The notes under the pieces were generated by a model. It was not told the DNA's origin, searched no databases, and saw nothing but the letters and a program-made list of their open reading frames with translations. Shown here one piece after another: positions 43,501 to 51,611 of a stretch of DNA of 64,000 nucleotides. Each line of letters opens with the position of its first letter. Position 1 is the first letter of the stretch. Source of the stretch: Zymoseptoria tritici IPO323 (Eukaryota; Ascomycota; Dothideomycetes; Mycosphaerellales; Mycosphaerellaceae); the NCBI RefSeq assembly GCF_000219625.1, contig NC_018213.1, forward strand, positions 1,358,055-1,422,054, read 5' to 3'. Position numbers and translations under genes: made by a program.

Positions 43501-44534
43501 AGGGGCGCTTGACGACGGCTGTACTGATTCTCGTCATCGTTCAACCTGTACACGAGGAAGCCCTGGTGGTTGACCTGGCGCTGCAGAAGTCGACTGGAGA
43601 AGACGTTTGCCACAGCTTGCCCGAATCCTCCTGGTGGCCCTCCTGGTTGCGGGAGAGCGCGTTGGACGTTGAAGTTTTTCAGGTGAGCGACGATCCTGCC
43701 ATCAGGTTGCAGCTCACCATTGATCGTAAACTTCGTGGGATTGAGCAAGATGCACTCCAAGACTGCATCCGCCATGCGTCCATACACCTCGATGCCTGCT
43801 GCGGTACCGTCTGGAGTGGCGATATGGTTCAATTTGCTGATGTATTGATAGATGGTATCCGTCCTCATCTGGCCATGAACCTCGTGGCCTCGGACTCGCT
43901 TCCACATCTCTGCGCGCTGGTCGATCGTAGCTGGTGAGCCTTTGATCCGATGGATGCCACTCAGAGACATCTCCAACACTCCAGACTCATCTCGACGCAC
44001 AGTAACCCACAGAGTGGTCGAGACGATGTCATTGCGGATGGTACGCAACACCCCGATGGCCTGCTGGCCGCCAAATTCGAACTTGTGACTCTGTTGCGGC
44101 TTCACAGCCGGAGCGACCGAAGACGAGCTCATCGACTGAGCCATTGAACTTCCCGGCGGAAGCAAGGCCGGAGGTTGCCTCACCTGTGGTGGGTGAGGTC
44201 GAACTCCTCCGCTGCCAGCCGCGATCTGCTGCGACTGGCGTGGGGGAGGCGCCATCACCCGGGCATTCGGCCGGCTCTCCTTCCTCACGACAACGGCGTC
44301 TGGCACTTCTGTATTCTGCGCCGGCAGCGGAGCGCTCGTTGCGCACTTCGGAGAGCCCAGATATGCCGTGAGGCTTGCCACGAGGTTGAGCCCGTCCTCG
44401 TGGGTCCAGGTGCTGTCGGCGGCCGCGGGAGGGTTTTTCTCGCTCTGTGGACGCCACCCCGCCGTATCCTGGCGAGTATAGCCAGGAATGTGCGGGTATG
44501 GGTCCCAAGTCGGTTGTTGTGTGGGAGTGGCCAT
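40551..44534 (-). CDS. Large low-complexity protein with repeats, probably nuclear; unrecognised
   Basis: Single exon, 1327 residues from the first in-frame ATG at 44534. Upstream frame to 45194 is open but has no ATG. Two globular-looking segments are visible. The first (about residues 145-350) contains QQAIGVLRTIRNDIVSTTLW and GFLVYRLNDDENQY. The second (about 400-585) contains NWREQIDYRNLLEPTLYLRM and SERCVRERYNNWQNRVGEV. They are followed by two related basic modules (LKRKTIEHSDQD and VKRKLNEFSDQN). A Gln/Pro-rich linker holds a triple acidic DLFGD motif. A further segment is about residues 905-1010 (EMIRWCANGQLADKENKGPTCHQM, ERLMELYEEGILARY). Then come four 23-25-residue LPYGASYAPNYGA-type repeats and a basic-acidic C-terminus with KKTKKQRKADSKYTQEE. 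Composition suggests a chromatin or RNA-associated scaffold, but no family is recognised. Confidence 0.72.
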   Translation of the reverse strand: MATPTQQPTWDPYPHIPGYTRQDTAGWRPQSEKNPPAAADSTWTHEDGLNLVASLTAYLGSPKCATSAPLPAQNTEVPDAVVVRKESRPNARVMAPPPRQSQQIAAGSGGVRPHPPQVRQPPALLPPGSSMAQSMSSSSVAPAVKPQQSHKFEFGGQQAIGVLRTIRNDIVSTTLWVTVRRDESGVLEMSLSGIHRIKGSPATIDQRAEMWKRVRGHEVHGQMRTDTIYQYISKLNHIATPDGTAAGIEVYGRMADAVLECILLNPTKFTINGELQPDGRIVAHLKNFNVQRALPQPGGPPGGFGQAVANVFSSRLLQRQVNHQGFLVYRLNDDENQYSRRQAPLPAPSQPQVAGKSAVRTPPVSAAAPPMVAQSASSVMSMPASDSRILPPPIDKKIRNWREQIDYRNLLEPTLYLRMFHEVNGIVMNIEGFSRHQPFDQSLIDAVKNVLSLQNIHKFNEAPPILSHSGRLTNWRNKMENFAAGQIPVQAFGREASGILNALGDQNPTTLISEKDITGLIKLKLGGIRVPPDFVNVSERCVRERYNNWQNRVGEVIPNTEDELHLIGLLHTSANASRAAYSAGHGNASLRPQGAATHADPQAQRALGLKRKTIEHSDQDTVCKVQKQSQFQNAGQVHNTQHGSSAQVSNVSHFTAQPYHTAVPAPTLPPTQEVQGVKRKLNEFSDQNDPHKAQKQLMYQTPAQAQRQTSVQATKSTAQVHNAPLPLTTASPHFAGPQTGSTTPVNVGQQTSPRNTEMPRDEETAVIPGDNADKASKPSEAANDDDLFGDIGDDLFGDGEDLFGEKIKTPQAAKQPSPPAQTMPPPGLALPPPRKYPGLTLPPTIPEARAAGIPPPLEAPRHPMPTRFNAAPASATPIPSQPAQSAEEEQTAKNKVAQEAYLASCLAKGIPPEMRHLTRIANTKHPNAPKKAEDSPHPSVAEMIRWCANGQLADKENKGPTCHQMRNFLKDGPKEWRNGIFGVGFGKVKLEERLMELYEEGILARYVSLRDGSIVLDPNAAPAVRNGASAGTAQMGQSGYHPQAPAMMPTNGYTTAPQPAQQSLLYGASYAPNYGATAATPQQSPPQPLPYGASYASSYGVPSAPRPQSQPLPYGASYAPNYGAPPAPQPHQQPLPYGASYASDYGATPPQTRTQMNTSPAPALLSTTLSNSSNTNIDPRLLASTPQPPTTTPAPTKEPRKSRAKSALNDSSASPQPGAGVKKTKKQRKADSKYTQEELAAMQEFLIVNNGALGKQRGMNAKIEEDELVGMVKAAEMTKASREGGTMGRRDSGVGGLLGDEFYAEFGTEEEEEWNGREWKELDWMDG
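41110..41350. repeat. Four in-frame tandem repeats (69-75 bp) in the large gene
   Basis: GCGTAGGATGC or near variants start at 41110, 41179, 41248 and 41323. On the minus strand each encodes a (L/P)YGASYA(P/S)xYG unit with a Pro/Gln spacer. Spacing of 69, 69 and 75 bp keeps the frame, consistent with tandem duplication of a Tyr/Gly-rich low-complexity module. Confidence 0.8.
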
Positions 44535-45825
44535 CTTCGTGGGAGATTTCGAAAAGGCTTGGCGTTCACGTGCAAATACCGAAAATTGCTCGCAAATATG
44601 GCTATGTCGGAGTTTTCGGCAGCAGTCTCCAATTCGACTTCGAAGGCTGTGCGTGTGTCGGCGCAACGAGCTGCCTGGTGGTGGTGGTGCGTCGTCGGGA
44701 GGGTGAAGAACTTCTGGAGGTTTGGTGCGAGATCCGGACGTGGTGAAGGGTGACCAGTATTTCTGCGCCTCTTGCTCGTACTGTGCTCCAGACGTCTGAA
44801 CTATGCGCGCAAAGCCTTGCTGAGCGCCAGAAGACGGTCGAACTGCGGTCGAGTCGGGACTTGATGTATTCAATCGGTGTGGTGAAGCTCGGTCGAAAGC
44901 GGCGGGAGTGGTGACCGTGTCTGTCGTCTGCTGGTAAATGCGCGGAGAAATGTGTGCTTCTCTATGCGTTGTAACAGTGCTGCAACAGCCGTGCGCAAGT
45001 AGACGAGAAGAGATGGCCTTCGTTTGAGGCAAACCGAGAATGTTCGAGGTGGGTGGGGCGGAGGTGGTGAAGAGCGGGAGAAAAACAAGAGGGGTGGAAA
45101 AACCCGAGCAGTGCGCTTCACTCGAGAAGTTCTGGGACGATGACGCACGACGCGGTGTTTGGCGACGTGAATTGGACGGGCACTTCACTTGCACTTTGGA
45201 ATGACGTGAGAGGGTGATTGGATGTCCACCGGGAGATCGAATGAGGCCAAATCGTGGTATTGTTTCTTACGTGGGCGTTGACCAGGCCAGACAGAGAGTA
45301 CTTTGCAGTGAACTGTGTATGATCGTCGATCCTGAGCTTTGCGTCAAGTAAGATGGCTATGCTTTCTGTTTCTCTTGTCGTCTGGAAGACCTTGGTAGTA
45401 GCGCAGCAGCGAAAAGGTGCTGTCTTCACTGCGTCCGAACCCGCACTGTCTCAGCTATTATGCGTGTCGTGTATGGCAGAACAGAGGGTGAGATGTTCTG
45501 CATCCATCTCAGACCTGCAGGACTGAGACATGCGTCAGATTTTTGGCTAGCTCAGTGAAAACTGCCAATGCTGGGCTACCTACATTGTTTGCTCCCGTTT
45601 CGGACGGCCGAATGAAGGCCAGCAGCTGCTCCATCGGCGACCAAGTCCCGCCATATTAAATGGCGAGGCTCCACAGCGTCGTGCTATTGCGCTGTGCGTG
45701 TTGGCCATAATCTCGTCGATGCAGCATGCCGATCTCTGGCTGCCGCTGGGCCTCCCTCTTGTGTACAAGCGCTCAGCCAAGGGTAGTATCCCGTCCATAG
45801 CCCACGAACAAGTCCTCTTGCATGC
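44535..45825. other. Upstream region of the large low-complexity gene
   Basis: 1.3 kb between the start of the large minus-strand gene and the end of SRP14, also on the minus strand. It probably holds a long leader and promoter. The same reading frame stays open to about 45194 without an ATG. No other gene seen. Confidence 0.5.
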
Positions 45826-46355
45826 TCACTTTGTCGTCTCTGGGCCAGTAGTCGTCTTTTTCTTCTTGCTCTTGTCCTTCTTCCTCTTACTCCGGTCTCT
45901 CTTCTTCAGACTCTGCATCCCGGTCTTGCAGACCTCTGCGTACCTCGCAAAGAATGTCTCCAAGTCATCTGGCTGGACGATCGTGCTCAGCTTCACCTTG
46001 TCCTTCTTCTTCCTGTCTTTTGATTGCGAATTTCCATCTGTGGCCCGTACGATGATCGGGAGAGGGTTCGGCGGATGTGTGTCCCACAGAGGGTCGTCGG
46101 CGACTTTGCCGGTCGGAGGAGAAGGTGCCGATGCGGTATCGAATGTCACTGCTATTTGGTAAGAAAGTGCAATGTAGGATCTGGTGAGGCACGCGCTCAC
46201 ATCGTTTCTGGGTAAGATAAATCGAGCCATGCCCGGCTTGCTGTGTCTTTTCAAGGAGTGTGGTGAGGCGAGTGAAGAACTGGAGCGATGTTAGAGGAGT
46301 CAGATTGATTCATCATTGCATCTCATACCTCATCGCTGCTCAAATGGCCCGCCAT
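45826..46355 (-). CDS. SRP14: Signal recognition particle subunit SRP14
   Basis: A component of the Alu domain of SRP, which in yeast and animals slows translation elongation while ribosomes are targeted to the ER. Three exons on the minus strand: 46329-46355 (27 nt), 46201-46279 and 45826-46148, giving 142 residues. The short first exon encodes MAGHLSSDE; exon 2 continues FFTRLTTLLEKTQQAGHGS, the SRP14 N-terminal helix. The downstream core is IIVRATDG, VKLSTIVQPDDLETFFARYAEV and MQSLKKRDR, followed by the lysine-rich tail typical of the family. An insertion around the Pro-rich loop (SAPSPPTGKVADDPLW) is longer than in animals. Introns are 49 and 52 nt. The second ends TAGCAG, so two acceptors three bases apart are possible; the CAG choice gives QKRLTFD, which fits the family better. 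Confidence 0.9.
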
Positions 46356-46526
46356 GATCGTGAGTGAGAGTGTGAGAGTTGAAGATGAGGTCGGATTTGA
46401 AGTGATGTGGGGTCCCGGCCCAGTGAGATGATCGACAGAGGATCTCCACCAAAACTTCAAGAGAACTTTCAAGAGAAGCTGCTCCACTCTCTTGTTTGCT
46501 ACACCTGCAGGTCTCACCGCGGCACA
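46356..46526. promoter_or_regulatory. 171-bp divergent promoter between SRP14 and SGD1
   Basis: The start codons of SRP14 (minus) and SGD1 (plus) are only 171 bp apart, so both promoters must share or overlap in this interval or extend into the leaders. Both genes serve protein-synthesis functions (SRP, small-subunit rRNA processing), which makes co-expression plausible. Confidence 0.55.
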
Positions 46527-49130
46527 ATGATCAGTCGCATGGAGTATGTCGGGCCGAAGTTGCCAAAGACACTCCTAGACCAGGTGCAGGGAGGACGCGT
46601 TGGCAAAGGCAGCCAACGGAGCACTTCGCGCAAAGACAGGCGTAAAGCCGAGCGCCAGGAGAAGAAGAAACCGCCTCCTCCACGGAGAAAGCCAGTCTTT
46701 CAGCAGCGAAAGGCAGTGAAGGAGCCCTCTAGCGAAGATGAACATGCAGAGGAGGAACAGGCTCCAAGGATAAAATCTGCAATCCCCACGAAGGATGCAA
46801 AGCCAACGAGATCAATACTGAAGCGGAAGTCGCCCAGTCCGCAGGAGTCCGAGGAGGAAGGTGGGAGTGATGTCGGGATAGAGAGTGAGGTTGACAGTGG
46901 AGAAGAAAGCGACTATCCAGTTGCTCCAGTGGTATCCAAAGCTGTCAAAGCGAGGCTGGAAGAAGACGATGCGGAAATCGCCGCCCTGGAAAAGAAGCTG
47001 GGAATCAAGGGCAAGAAGTCAAAGAAGGTAGGCGACGATGAGTTGGACTGGCTTGTCAACGGGTCGGATGGTGAGGAAGAGCGATTACAGCCTGGCAAGC
47101 GGAAAAGGCCTGATGACGACGACTGGCTGCGTGATAAGAGGCGAAAGGCAAAGGCAAGCGGTACTGTGGTAGAGGTGCAGCAGGAAGATACGGAGGATGA
47201 TGACAGCGGCGGAGGAGAGGGCGAGGAGGAGGATGAAGATGAGGATGGTATGGACGACATCGAGAATCCCTTTTCTGAGGACGAAGACTTCAGCGACTTC
47301 GACGAGGAGGACGCAGAGCCGGACGAACGGCCGGCACCGAAGAAAGTTCGAGAGAACCCATATGTTGCGCCCGTGACAAGCGACGCAGTACCGGTAGCGA
47401 AGTACGTTCCGCCATCGATGCGAAAGGCGGCCTCATCCGATGAAGAACTACTCAAGCAACTGAGAAGACAGCTCCAAGGACAGCTCAACCGTCTCTCCGA
47501 GGCGAATCTGGTGTCCATTCTTCAATCTGTGCAGGAGGTGTATGTCAACAATGCGAGGCAGCATGTCACATCGGTCTTGGTGGAACTGCTGGGAGGACTC
47601 GTCTGTGATCCATCCGTACTGAACGACACCTTTCTCATCCTCCACGCTGGGTTTGCGGCAGCGCTGTACCGAACTGTTGGGACCGACTTTGGTGCCCAAT
47701 TGCTTGAAAACATCGTTCAAGCCTTCGACAAGCATCATGCTGAAGATTCGGATGGGAAGCAGACCCTCAACCTGCTGGCATTCCTCTCCAATCTCTACAC
47801 CCTGCAAGCGACCGGCTGCGAAATCATCTTCGACTACATTCGAATGCTCCTCGACAACTTCTCCGAAGCAAACACCGAGCTCCTTCTCCGTGTGATCCGT
47901 ATATCCGGCGCTCAACTCCGTCAAGACGACCCGTCTGCATTGAAAGACATCGTTCTCCTCCTCCAGCGCTCCACCTCGAAGATTGGCGAAGCGAACCTCT
48001 CCGTCCGGACGAAGTTCATGATCGAGACGATCCATAATCTCAAGAACAACCGCATGAAGACTGGTGTCGCGGCCTCCGCTCTCAGCGCCGAGCACATGCA
48101 ACGCATGAAGAAGATCCTCGGCACACTGAAAGCTGTCAAGACCACGGAACCGCTTCGCATTGCGCTCGCCGACATCCGCGACAGCGAGAAGAAAGGTAAA
48201 TGGTGGCTCGTAGGCGCCAGCTGGCGAGATCCCGCCAAGATGGCCAACAATACTGCCAGCTCCTCATCAGCGCCATCAACCTCGATCCCTTCCATACCAG
48301 ACGACCCGGGCTCCGACTCTGACACTCCTGATCTCTCCGCCTTGGCCCGCACGCAAGGCATGAACACAGACGTTCGCCGCGCCATCTTTATTGCCATCGC
48401 CGGCGCTGTCGATTTCAAGCACGCCCACCTCCGCATTCAAAAGCTCGCTCTCAAATCCAAACAACTACTAGAAATCCCCCGCGTACTGATCCACTGCGTC
48501 GGCGCGGAGCCGGTGTATAATCACTTCTACACTCTTGTAGCGACGCAATTCTGCGGAGAGCATCGCTTTCGAAAGGCGTACCAGTTCGCTTTGGTAGATG
48601 TCTTCAGACGTATGGGCGAGGTGGATGCTGGTGCGGAAGAAGACGACGATGGCGAAGAGGGGCAGGAGGAGTTGGGAGTCAGGAAGGTGTATAACCTCGC
48701 GAAAATGTTTGCGACGCTAGTGGCAGAGGGGCTGCTGCGGGTCACGATTCTCAAGCCGCTGAGTGGGAGTCTGGCGGACTTACAACCAAAGACGAGGATC
48801 TTCGTGGAGGTGCTGTTGACGACTGTGTTGGTATTGGCTAGAAAGAATGCGGCGGGCAAGGTAGGAAAGGGAAAGGGCAAGAAAGAGGAGAAGGAAGAGT
48901 TCTTCGAAGAGGAGGTCAGGGAGATCTTCGAACAGGCGCATGCTGTGCCGGAGATGGTGTTGGGTTTGAAGTGGTTTGTGAGTAAGGTTGTGAGTAAGGC
49001 GGAGGTCGCTGCGAATGAGAAAGAGAGGAAAGTGGTCGTTTTGGGCTGTGAGGTCGCGCTGAGGACGCTGAGTGAGGCGCCAAGGAAGAAAGTCAAGCAA
49101 GTGGAGGATGATGAATTGGACAGTGACTGA
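46527..49130 (+). CDS. SGD1: Nucleolar MIF4G/MA3 protein SGD1/NOM1
   Basis: Nucleolar protein needed for 18S rRNA maturation in 40S subunit assembly. Single exon, 867 residues from the ATG at 46527. Upstream in-frame ATG 46428 exists, but that translation is not protein-like. N-terminal YVGPKLPKTLLDQV and basic RKDRRKAERQEKKK are followed by a long acidic Lys/Glu/Asp region (about residues 60-300, including GEEEDEDEDGMDDIENPF) and KYVPPSMRKA. The MIF4G domain spans about residues 310-560 (LLKQLRRQLQGQLNRLSEAN; HVTSVLVELLGGLVCDPSVL; TLNLLAFLSNLY). The MA3 domain is about 610-740 (RRAIFIAIAGAVDFKHAHLR; HCVGAEPVYNHFYTLVATQF). A Lys/Glu-rich insertion lies near residue 790. All expected domains are present. 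Confidence 0.94.
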   Translation: MISRMEYVGPKLPKTLLDQVQGGRVGKGSQRSTSRKDRRKAERQEKKKPPPPRRKPVFQQRKAVKEPSSEDEHAEEEQAPRIKSAIPTKDAKPTRSILKRKSPSPQESEEEGGSDVGIESEVDSGEESDYPVAPVVSKAVKARLEEDDAEIAALEKKLGIKGKKSKKVGDDELDWLVNGSDGEEERLQPGKRKRPDDDDWLRDKRRKAKASGTVVEVQQEDTEDDDSGGGEGEEEDEDEDGMDDIENPFSEDEDFSDFDEEDAEPDERPAPKKVRENPYVAPVTSDAVPVAKYVPPSMRKAASSDEELLKQLRRQLQGQLNRLSEANLVSILQSVQEVYVNNARQHVTSVLVELLGGLVCDPSVLNDTFLILHAGFAAALYRTVGTDFGAQLLENIVQAFDKHHAEDSDGKQTLNLLAFLSNLYTLQATGCEIIFDYIRMLLDNFSEANTELLLRVIRISGAQLRQDDPSALKDIVLLLQRSTSKIGEANLSVRTKFMIETIHNLKNNRMKTGVAASALSAEHMQRMKKILGTLKAVKTTEPLRIALADIRDSEKKGKWWLVGASWRDPAKMANNTASSSSAPSTSIPSIPDDPGSDSDTPDLSALARTQGMNTDVRRAIFIAIAGAVDFKHAHLRIQKLALKSKQLLEIPRVLIHCVGAEPVYNHFYTLVATQFCGEHRFRKAYQFALVDVFRRMGEVDAGAEEDDDGEEGQEELGVRKVYNLAKMFATLVAEGLLRVTILKPLSGSLADLQPKTRIFVEVLLTTVLVLARKNAAGKVGKGKGKKEEKEEFFEEEVREIFEQAHAVPEMVLGLKWFVSKVVSKAEVAANEKERKVVVLGCEVALRTLSEAPRKKVKQVEDDELDSD

Positions 49131-49319
49131 AGAAGAGAAGCTCTTTCGACCTCCCAGGAACCAGGCTCGAAGTTCACGAGCATCACAAACCGAAGACCTC
49201 GATCTCAAAGTACGACCACCTGCAGTCAATCTCCGCATACCCTCTTTGTTCGCTTTGGGTCGTTTTATACAACCTGAACAAGCTCTCTGCGCCGAATCCG
49301 GCAACATGTCCCTTTGTCT

Positions 49320-51185
49320 ATGTCGAACATGAAGTACGCCCTGGACGTCCGTGTCGCTAGGCACAGCACTCTGCAGTCCTCTCGGCCCACGAAATCAACA
49401 GAAGCATTCCGACGATCAAGGCCTTCCCTCTCGGATCTCCAAAATCCACACAAGATGGTCTGGCCCATCGATCAAATTTACGCCTTCGGCTCCCGTTTCC
49501 CTCACCTCTTCACCTTCGCACGCCCCGCTCCCAACGTCTCAGTCCAACTCTCGAACATCCGCGCCCTTGTCATCGCACGTCCTCGAGTCCGTCTAGCTCG
49601 CATCTACAGCCATAGCTTCGCCCATTTCGCCCGTCAAAGCCCTGCTTGGACCCCACAACTCACGTATCGATGGCTCTCTTTCTGTTACGACCAGAGTCGC
49701 AACAGAGGAGATGTGGGACCAGTGAGCCAGAGCCCGGAGTGGATCAAGTTGCAGCAACTGGGTGGGAGGGCGGAACTGGTGGATGAGATCATCTTCGAAG
49801 AGGATGTTGAGTTGGTTTGGAAGCCGGTCGTGATGGTCGGGGCCGTGCTAAGGGAGGACGTTCATAGAATGATGATTGTGCTGTACTATGAGGGCTTTGC
49901 GGGTTGGTTCTTGGAGGAAATCGTTGAGGAGATGTACAAGAATGGGCTGTGGATTACAGTAGAGAGGCTGAAAGAGTGTGCTCTCGGCGCTACAGGAGCT
50001 TCGGCGAGAGAGTGGGTGTTTGACGCGGTGGAGGGACTGCAGGATGCGTGGGTAACAGTGGAAAGAGAAGAAGCAGACATCCGGCTGGAGCAAGAGCAGC
50101 GAGTCCTGGCCGCCCTTCAGAGAGGACCAATGAACTGGAAAGTCGACTTCCAAGCCTATCTGCGAAACTGCTCCATGTTTGCCAACCACTACGCAGTCTT
50201 TGAAACACTTGCGTCGAGACACTGGAAACCGGTCCACGCCTGGCGCTGGGTCTCGCATATGGTTCGTGATGGACTCAATCAGGCCGCCGTGTTGGAACGG
50301 GCGCAGAGATTTCCCGAAGACAAGTTGTCGGTGTTCGACGAGATGTGGTATGAAATGGTGATGCAGAATGTTCCGGTTTTCATGAGGGGTGTGATCGGTC
50401 AGCTGTTGAGGAAGGGATACGATTACTCGTACCTGGTGCACTTTTACAACAATATGGAGCGGACGGAAGGCAGGAGAGAGCGCTTCATGGCAGCTTTGAT
50501 CGGAGAAGATATCGAGAGTTGGTTGAATGAGTGGGTCTCTGGTCCGATGCAGATGTTCACGGCGGATGTGCTCGACGACGAGAGCGCCATGAATTTGAAG
50601 ATGGTGGACGAGAACAGAGAGTTTGTGAGGGAGTGGGGTCTTGCGCTGAGAGTGTTTTCGCAAAGAGGTTGGCCGCCAGCATTTTCGTGGCAGGTTGTGA
50701 GGGCCCTGGTCGAAGCGCACGACGGCAAGAAAGGGGCGGTGATCTGGGCGGCGGAGAACGTGAAACCGAAGAGAGTGTGGAAGTACTTTGTCAAACCGAG
50801 GATACAAGAAGCCGTGAGGAGGAGGACGGCAGGGGCCGGTGACGAGCAGGTCAAAGAGATCGTGAGGATCTGTCGCAAGGGATGGAGCCTGGAATATCTC
50901 CTCATGATATTGGAGTGGAGCATAAAATACACTAGAATAGGAGGACGACGAATGATGCGCACGCGTCTTACACAGGATCCGGAGGAGTGGCTGTGGTCTT
51001 GGGCACCAGGACTGGAGGATATATGGACAAGGGCTGGGTACTTCGACACCCGCAGTACTGATAGCTCAGAGGAACGGGACGAGGGCGGAGAAGAGCACGG
51101 AAACGACGATGATACGAATAAGACGGATGAAGATGGAGACGACGATGGCACGACTGATACGGATGATGACGAGGATGATAGCTGA
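49320..51185 (+). CDS. Uncharacterised protein with acidic C-terminal tail
   Basis: Single exon, 621 residues from the ATG at 49320; an internal ATG at 49455 (MVWPIDQIYAFGSRFPHL) is an alternative start. The protein is rich in Trp and charged residues and mostly alpha-helical in appearance, without membrane segments. The last 45 residues are an Asp/Glu/Thr tail. The segment GGRRMMRTRLTQDPEEWLWS just before the tail is repeated almost exactly at 53.6 kb. No known domain is recognised; its helical, repeat-poor body could be a lineage-specific fungal family. Codon usage looks like that of its neighbours, so it is probably a real gene. Confidence 0.65.
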   Translation: MSNMKYALDVRVARHSTLQSSRPTKSTEAFRRSRPSLSDLQNPHKMVWPIDQIYAFGSRFPHLFTFARPAPNVSVQLSNIRALVIARPRVRLARIYSHSFAHFARQSPAWTPQLTYRWLSFCYDQSRNRGDVGPVSQSPEWIKLQQLGGRAELVDEIIFEEDVELVWKPVVMVGAVLREDVHRMMIVLYYEGFAGWFLEEIVEEMYKNGLWITVERLKECALGATGASAREWVFDAVEGLQDAWVTVEREEADIRLEQEQRVLAALQRGPMNWKVDFQAYLRNCSMFANHYAVFETLASRHWKPVHAWRWVSHMVRDGLNQAAVLERAQRFPEDKLSVFDEMWYEMVMQNVPVFMRGVIGQLLRKGYDYSYLVHFYNNMERTEGRRERFMAALIGEDIESWLNEWVSGPMQMFTADVLDDESAMNLKMVDENREFVREWGLALRVFSQRGWPPAFSWQVVRALVEAHDGKKGAVIWAAENVKPKRVWKYFVKPRIQEAVRRRTAGAGDEQVKEIVRICRKGWSLEYLLMILEWSIKYTRIGGRRMMRTRLTQDPEEWLWSWAPGLEDIWTRAGYFDTRSTDSSEERDEGGEEHGNDDDTNKTDEDGDDDGTTDTDDDEDDS

Positions 51186-51611
51186 GCTGTTTCCGGGAGC
51201 GACGAGCTGTCGTCAGCGTCTAATAGGTAAAACGTGCGTCTATTTGTATCGAACCCATGTAATTCCGGTCCAAACTTGCGGTCAGATATCTACGGTCGAG
51301 CGCGGGCCGGGTTTGTAAGGTCCATTGCATAGCCTTCGATAGTCCTCCAGACGGAGCCCTGCGCCCAGAGTAATTTCGCTCATCCCGTTTTGAAGACCTG
51401 CCAATGCTGTCCAGACGGAATCTGACGAGTTTCCAGCCTGGCTCTTCACGGCCGACAATCAGTTTTCACGATCGGCGAAAGATTTTCGCATTTCATCAGC
51501 TAAAGATCTCAATGGGCAGGCGTACGAACGCAGACCGATCATATTCACTGCGAGTCTCGGCCATCGACGACAGATGTTGCCCATCATGATGGTGGACCAG
51601 CATTAGGGCGA
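51186..51611. other. Convergent intergenic region
   Basis: 3' flanks of the two uncharacterised genes that face each other. No other feature seen. Confidence 0.5.

Noticed and set aside
44535..45194. 220-residue N-terminal extension of the large low-complexity protein
   Set aside because: It begins at GTG with no ATG before 44534, so it is more likely leader sequence.
45698..46162. Hydrophobic Phe/Leu-rich plus-strand frame resembling a membrane protein
   Set aside because: It is the antisense of the SRP14 lysine-rich tail; Lys codons read backwards give Phe/Leu.
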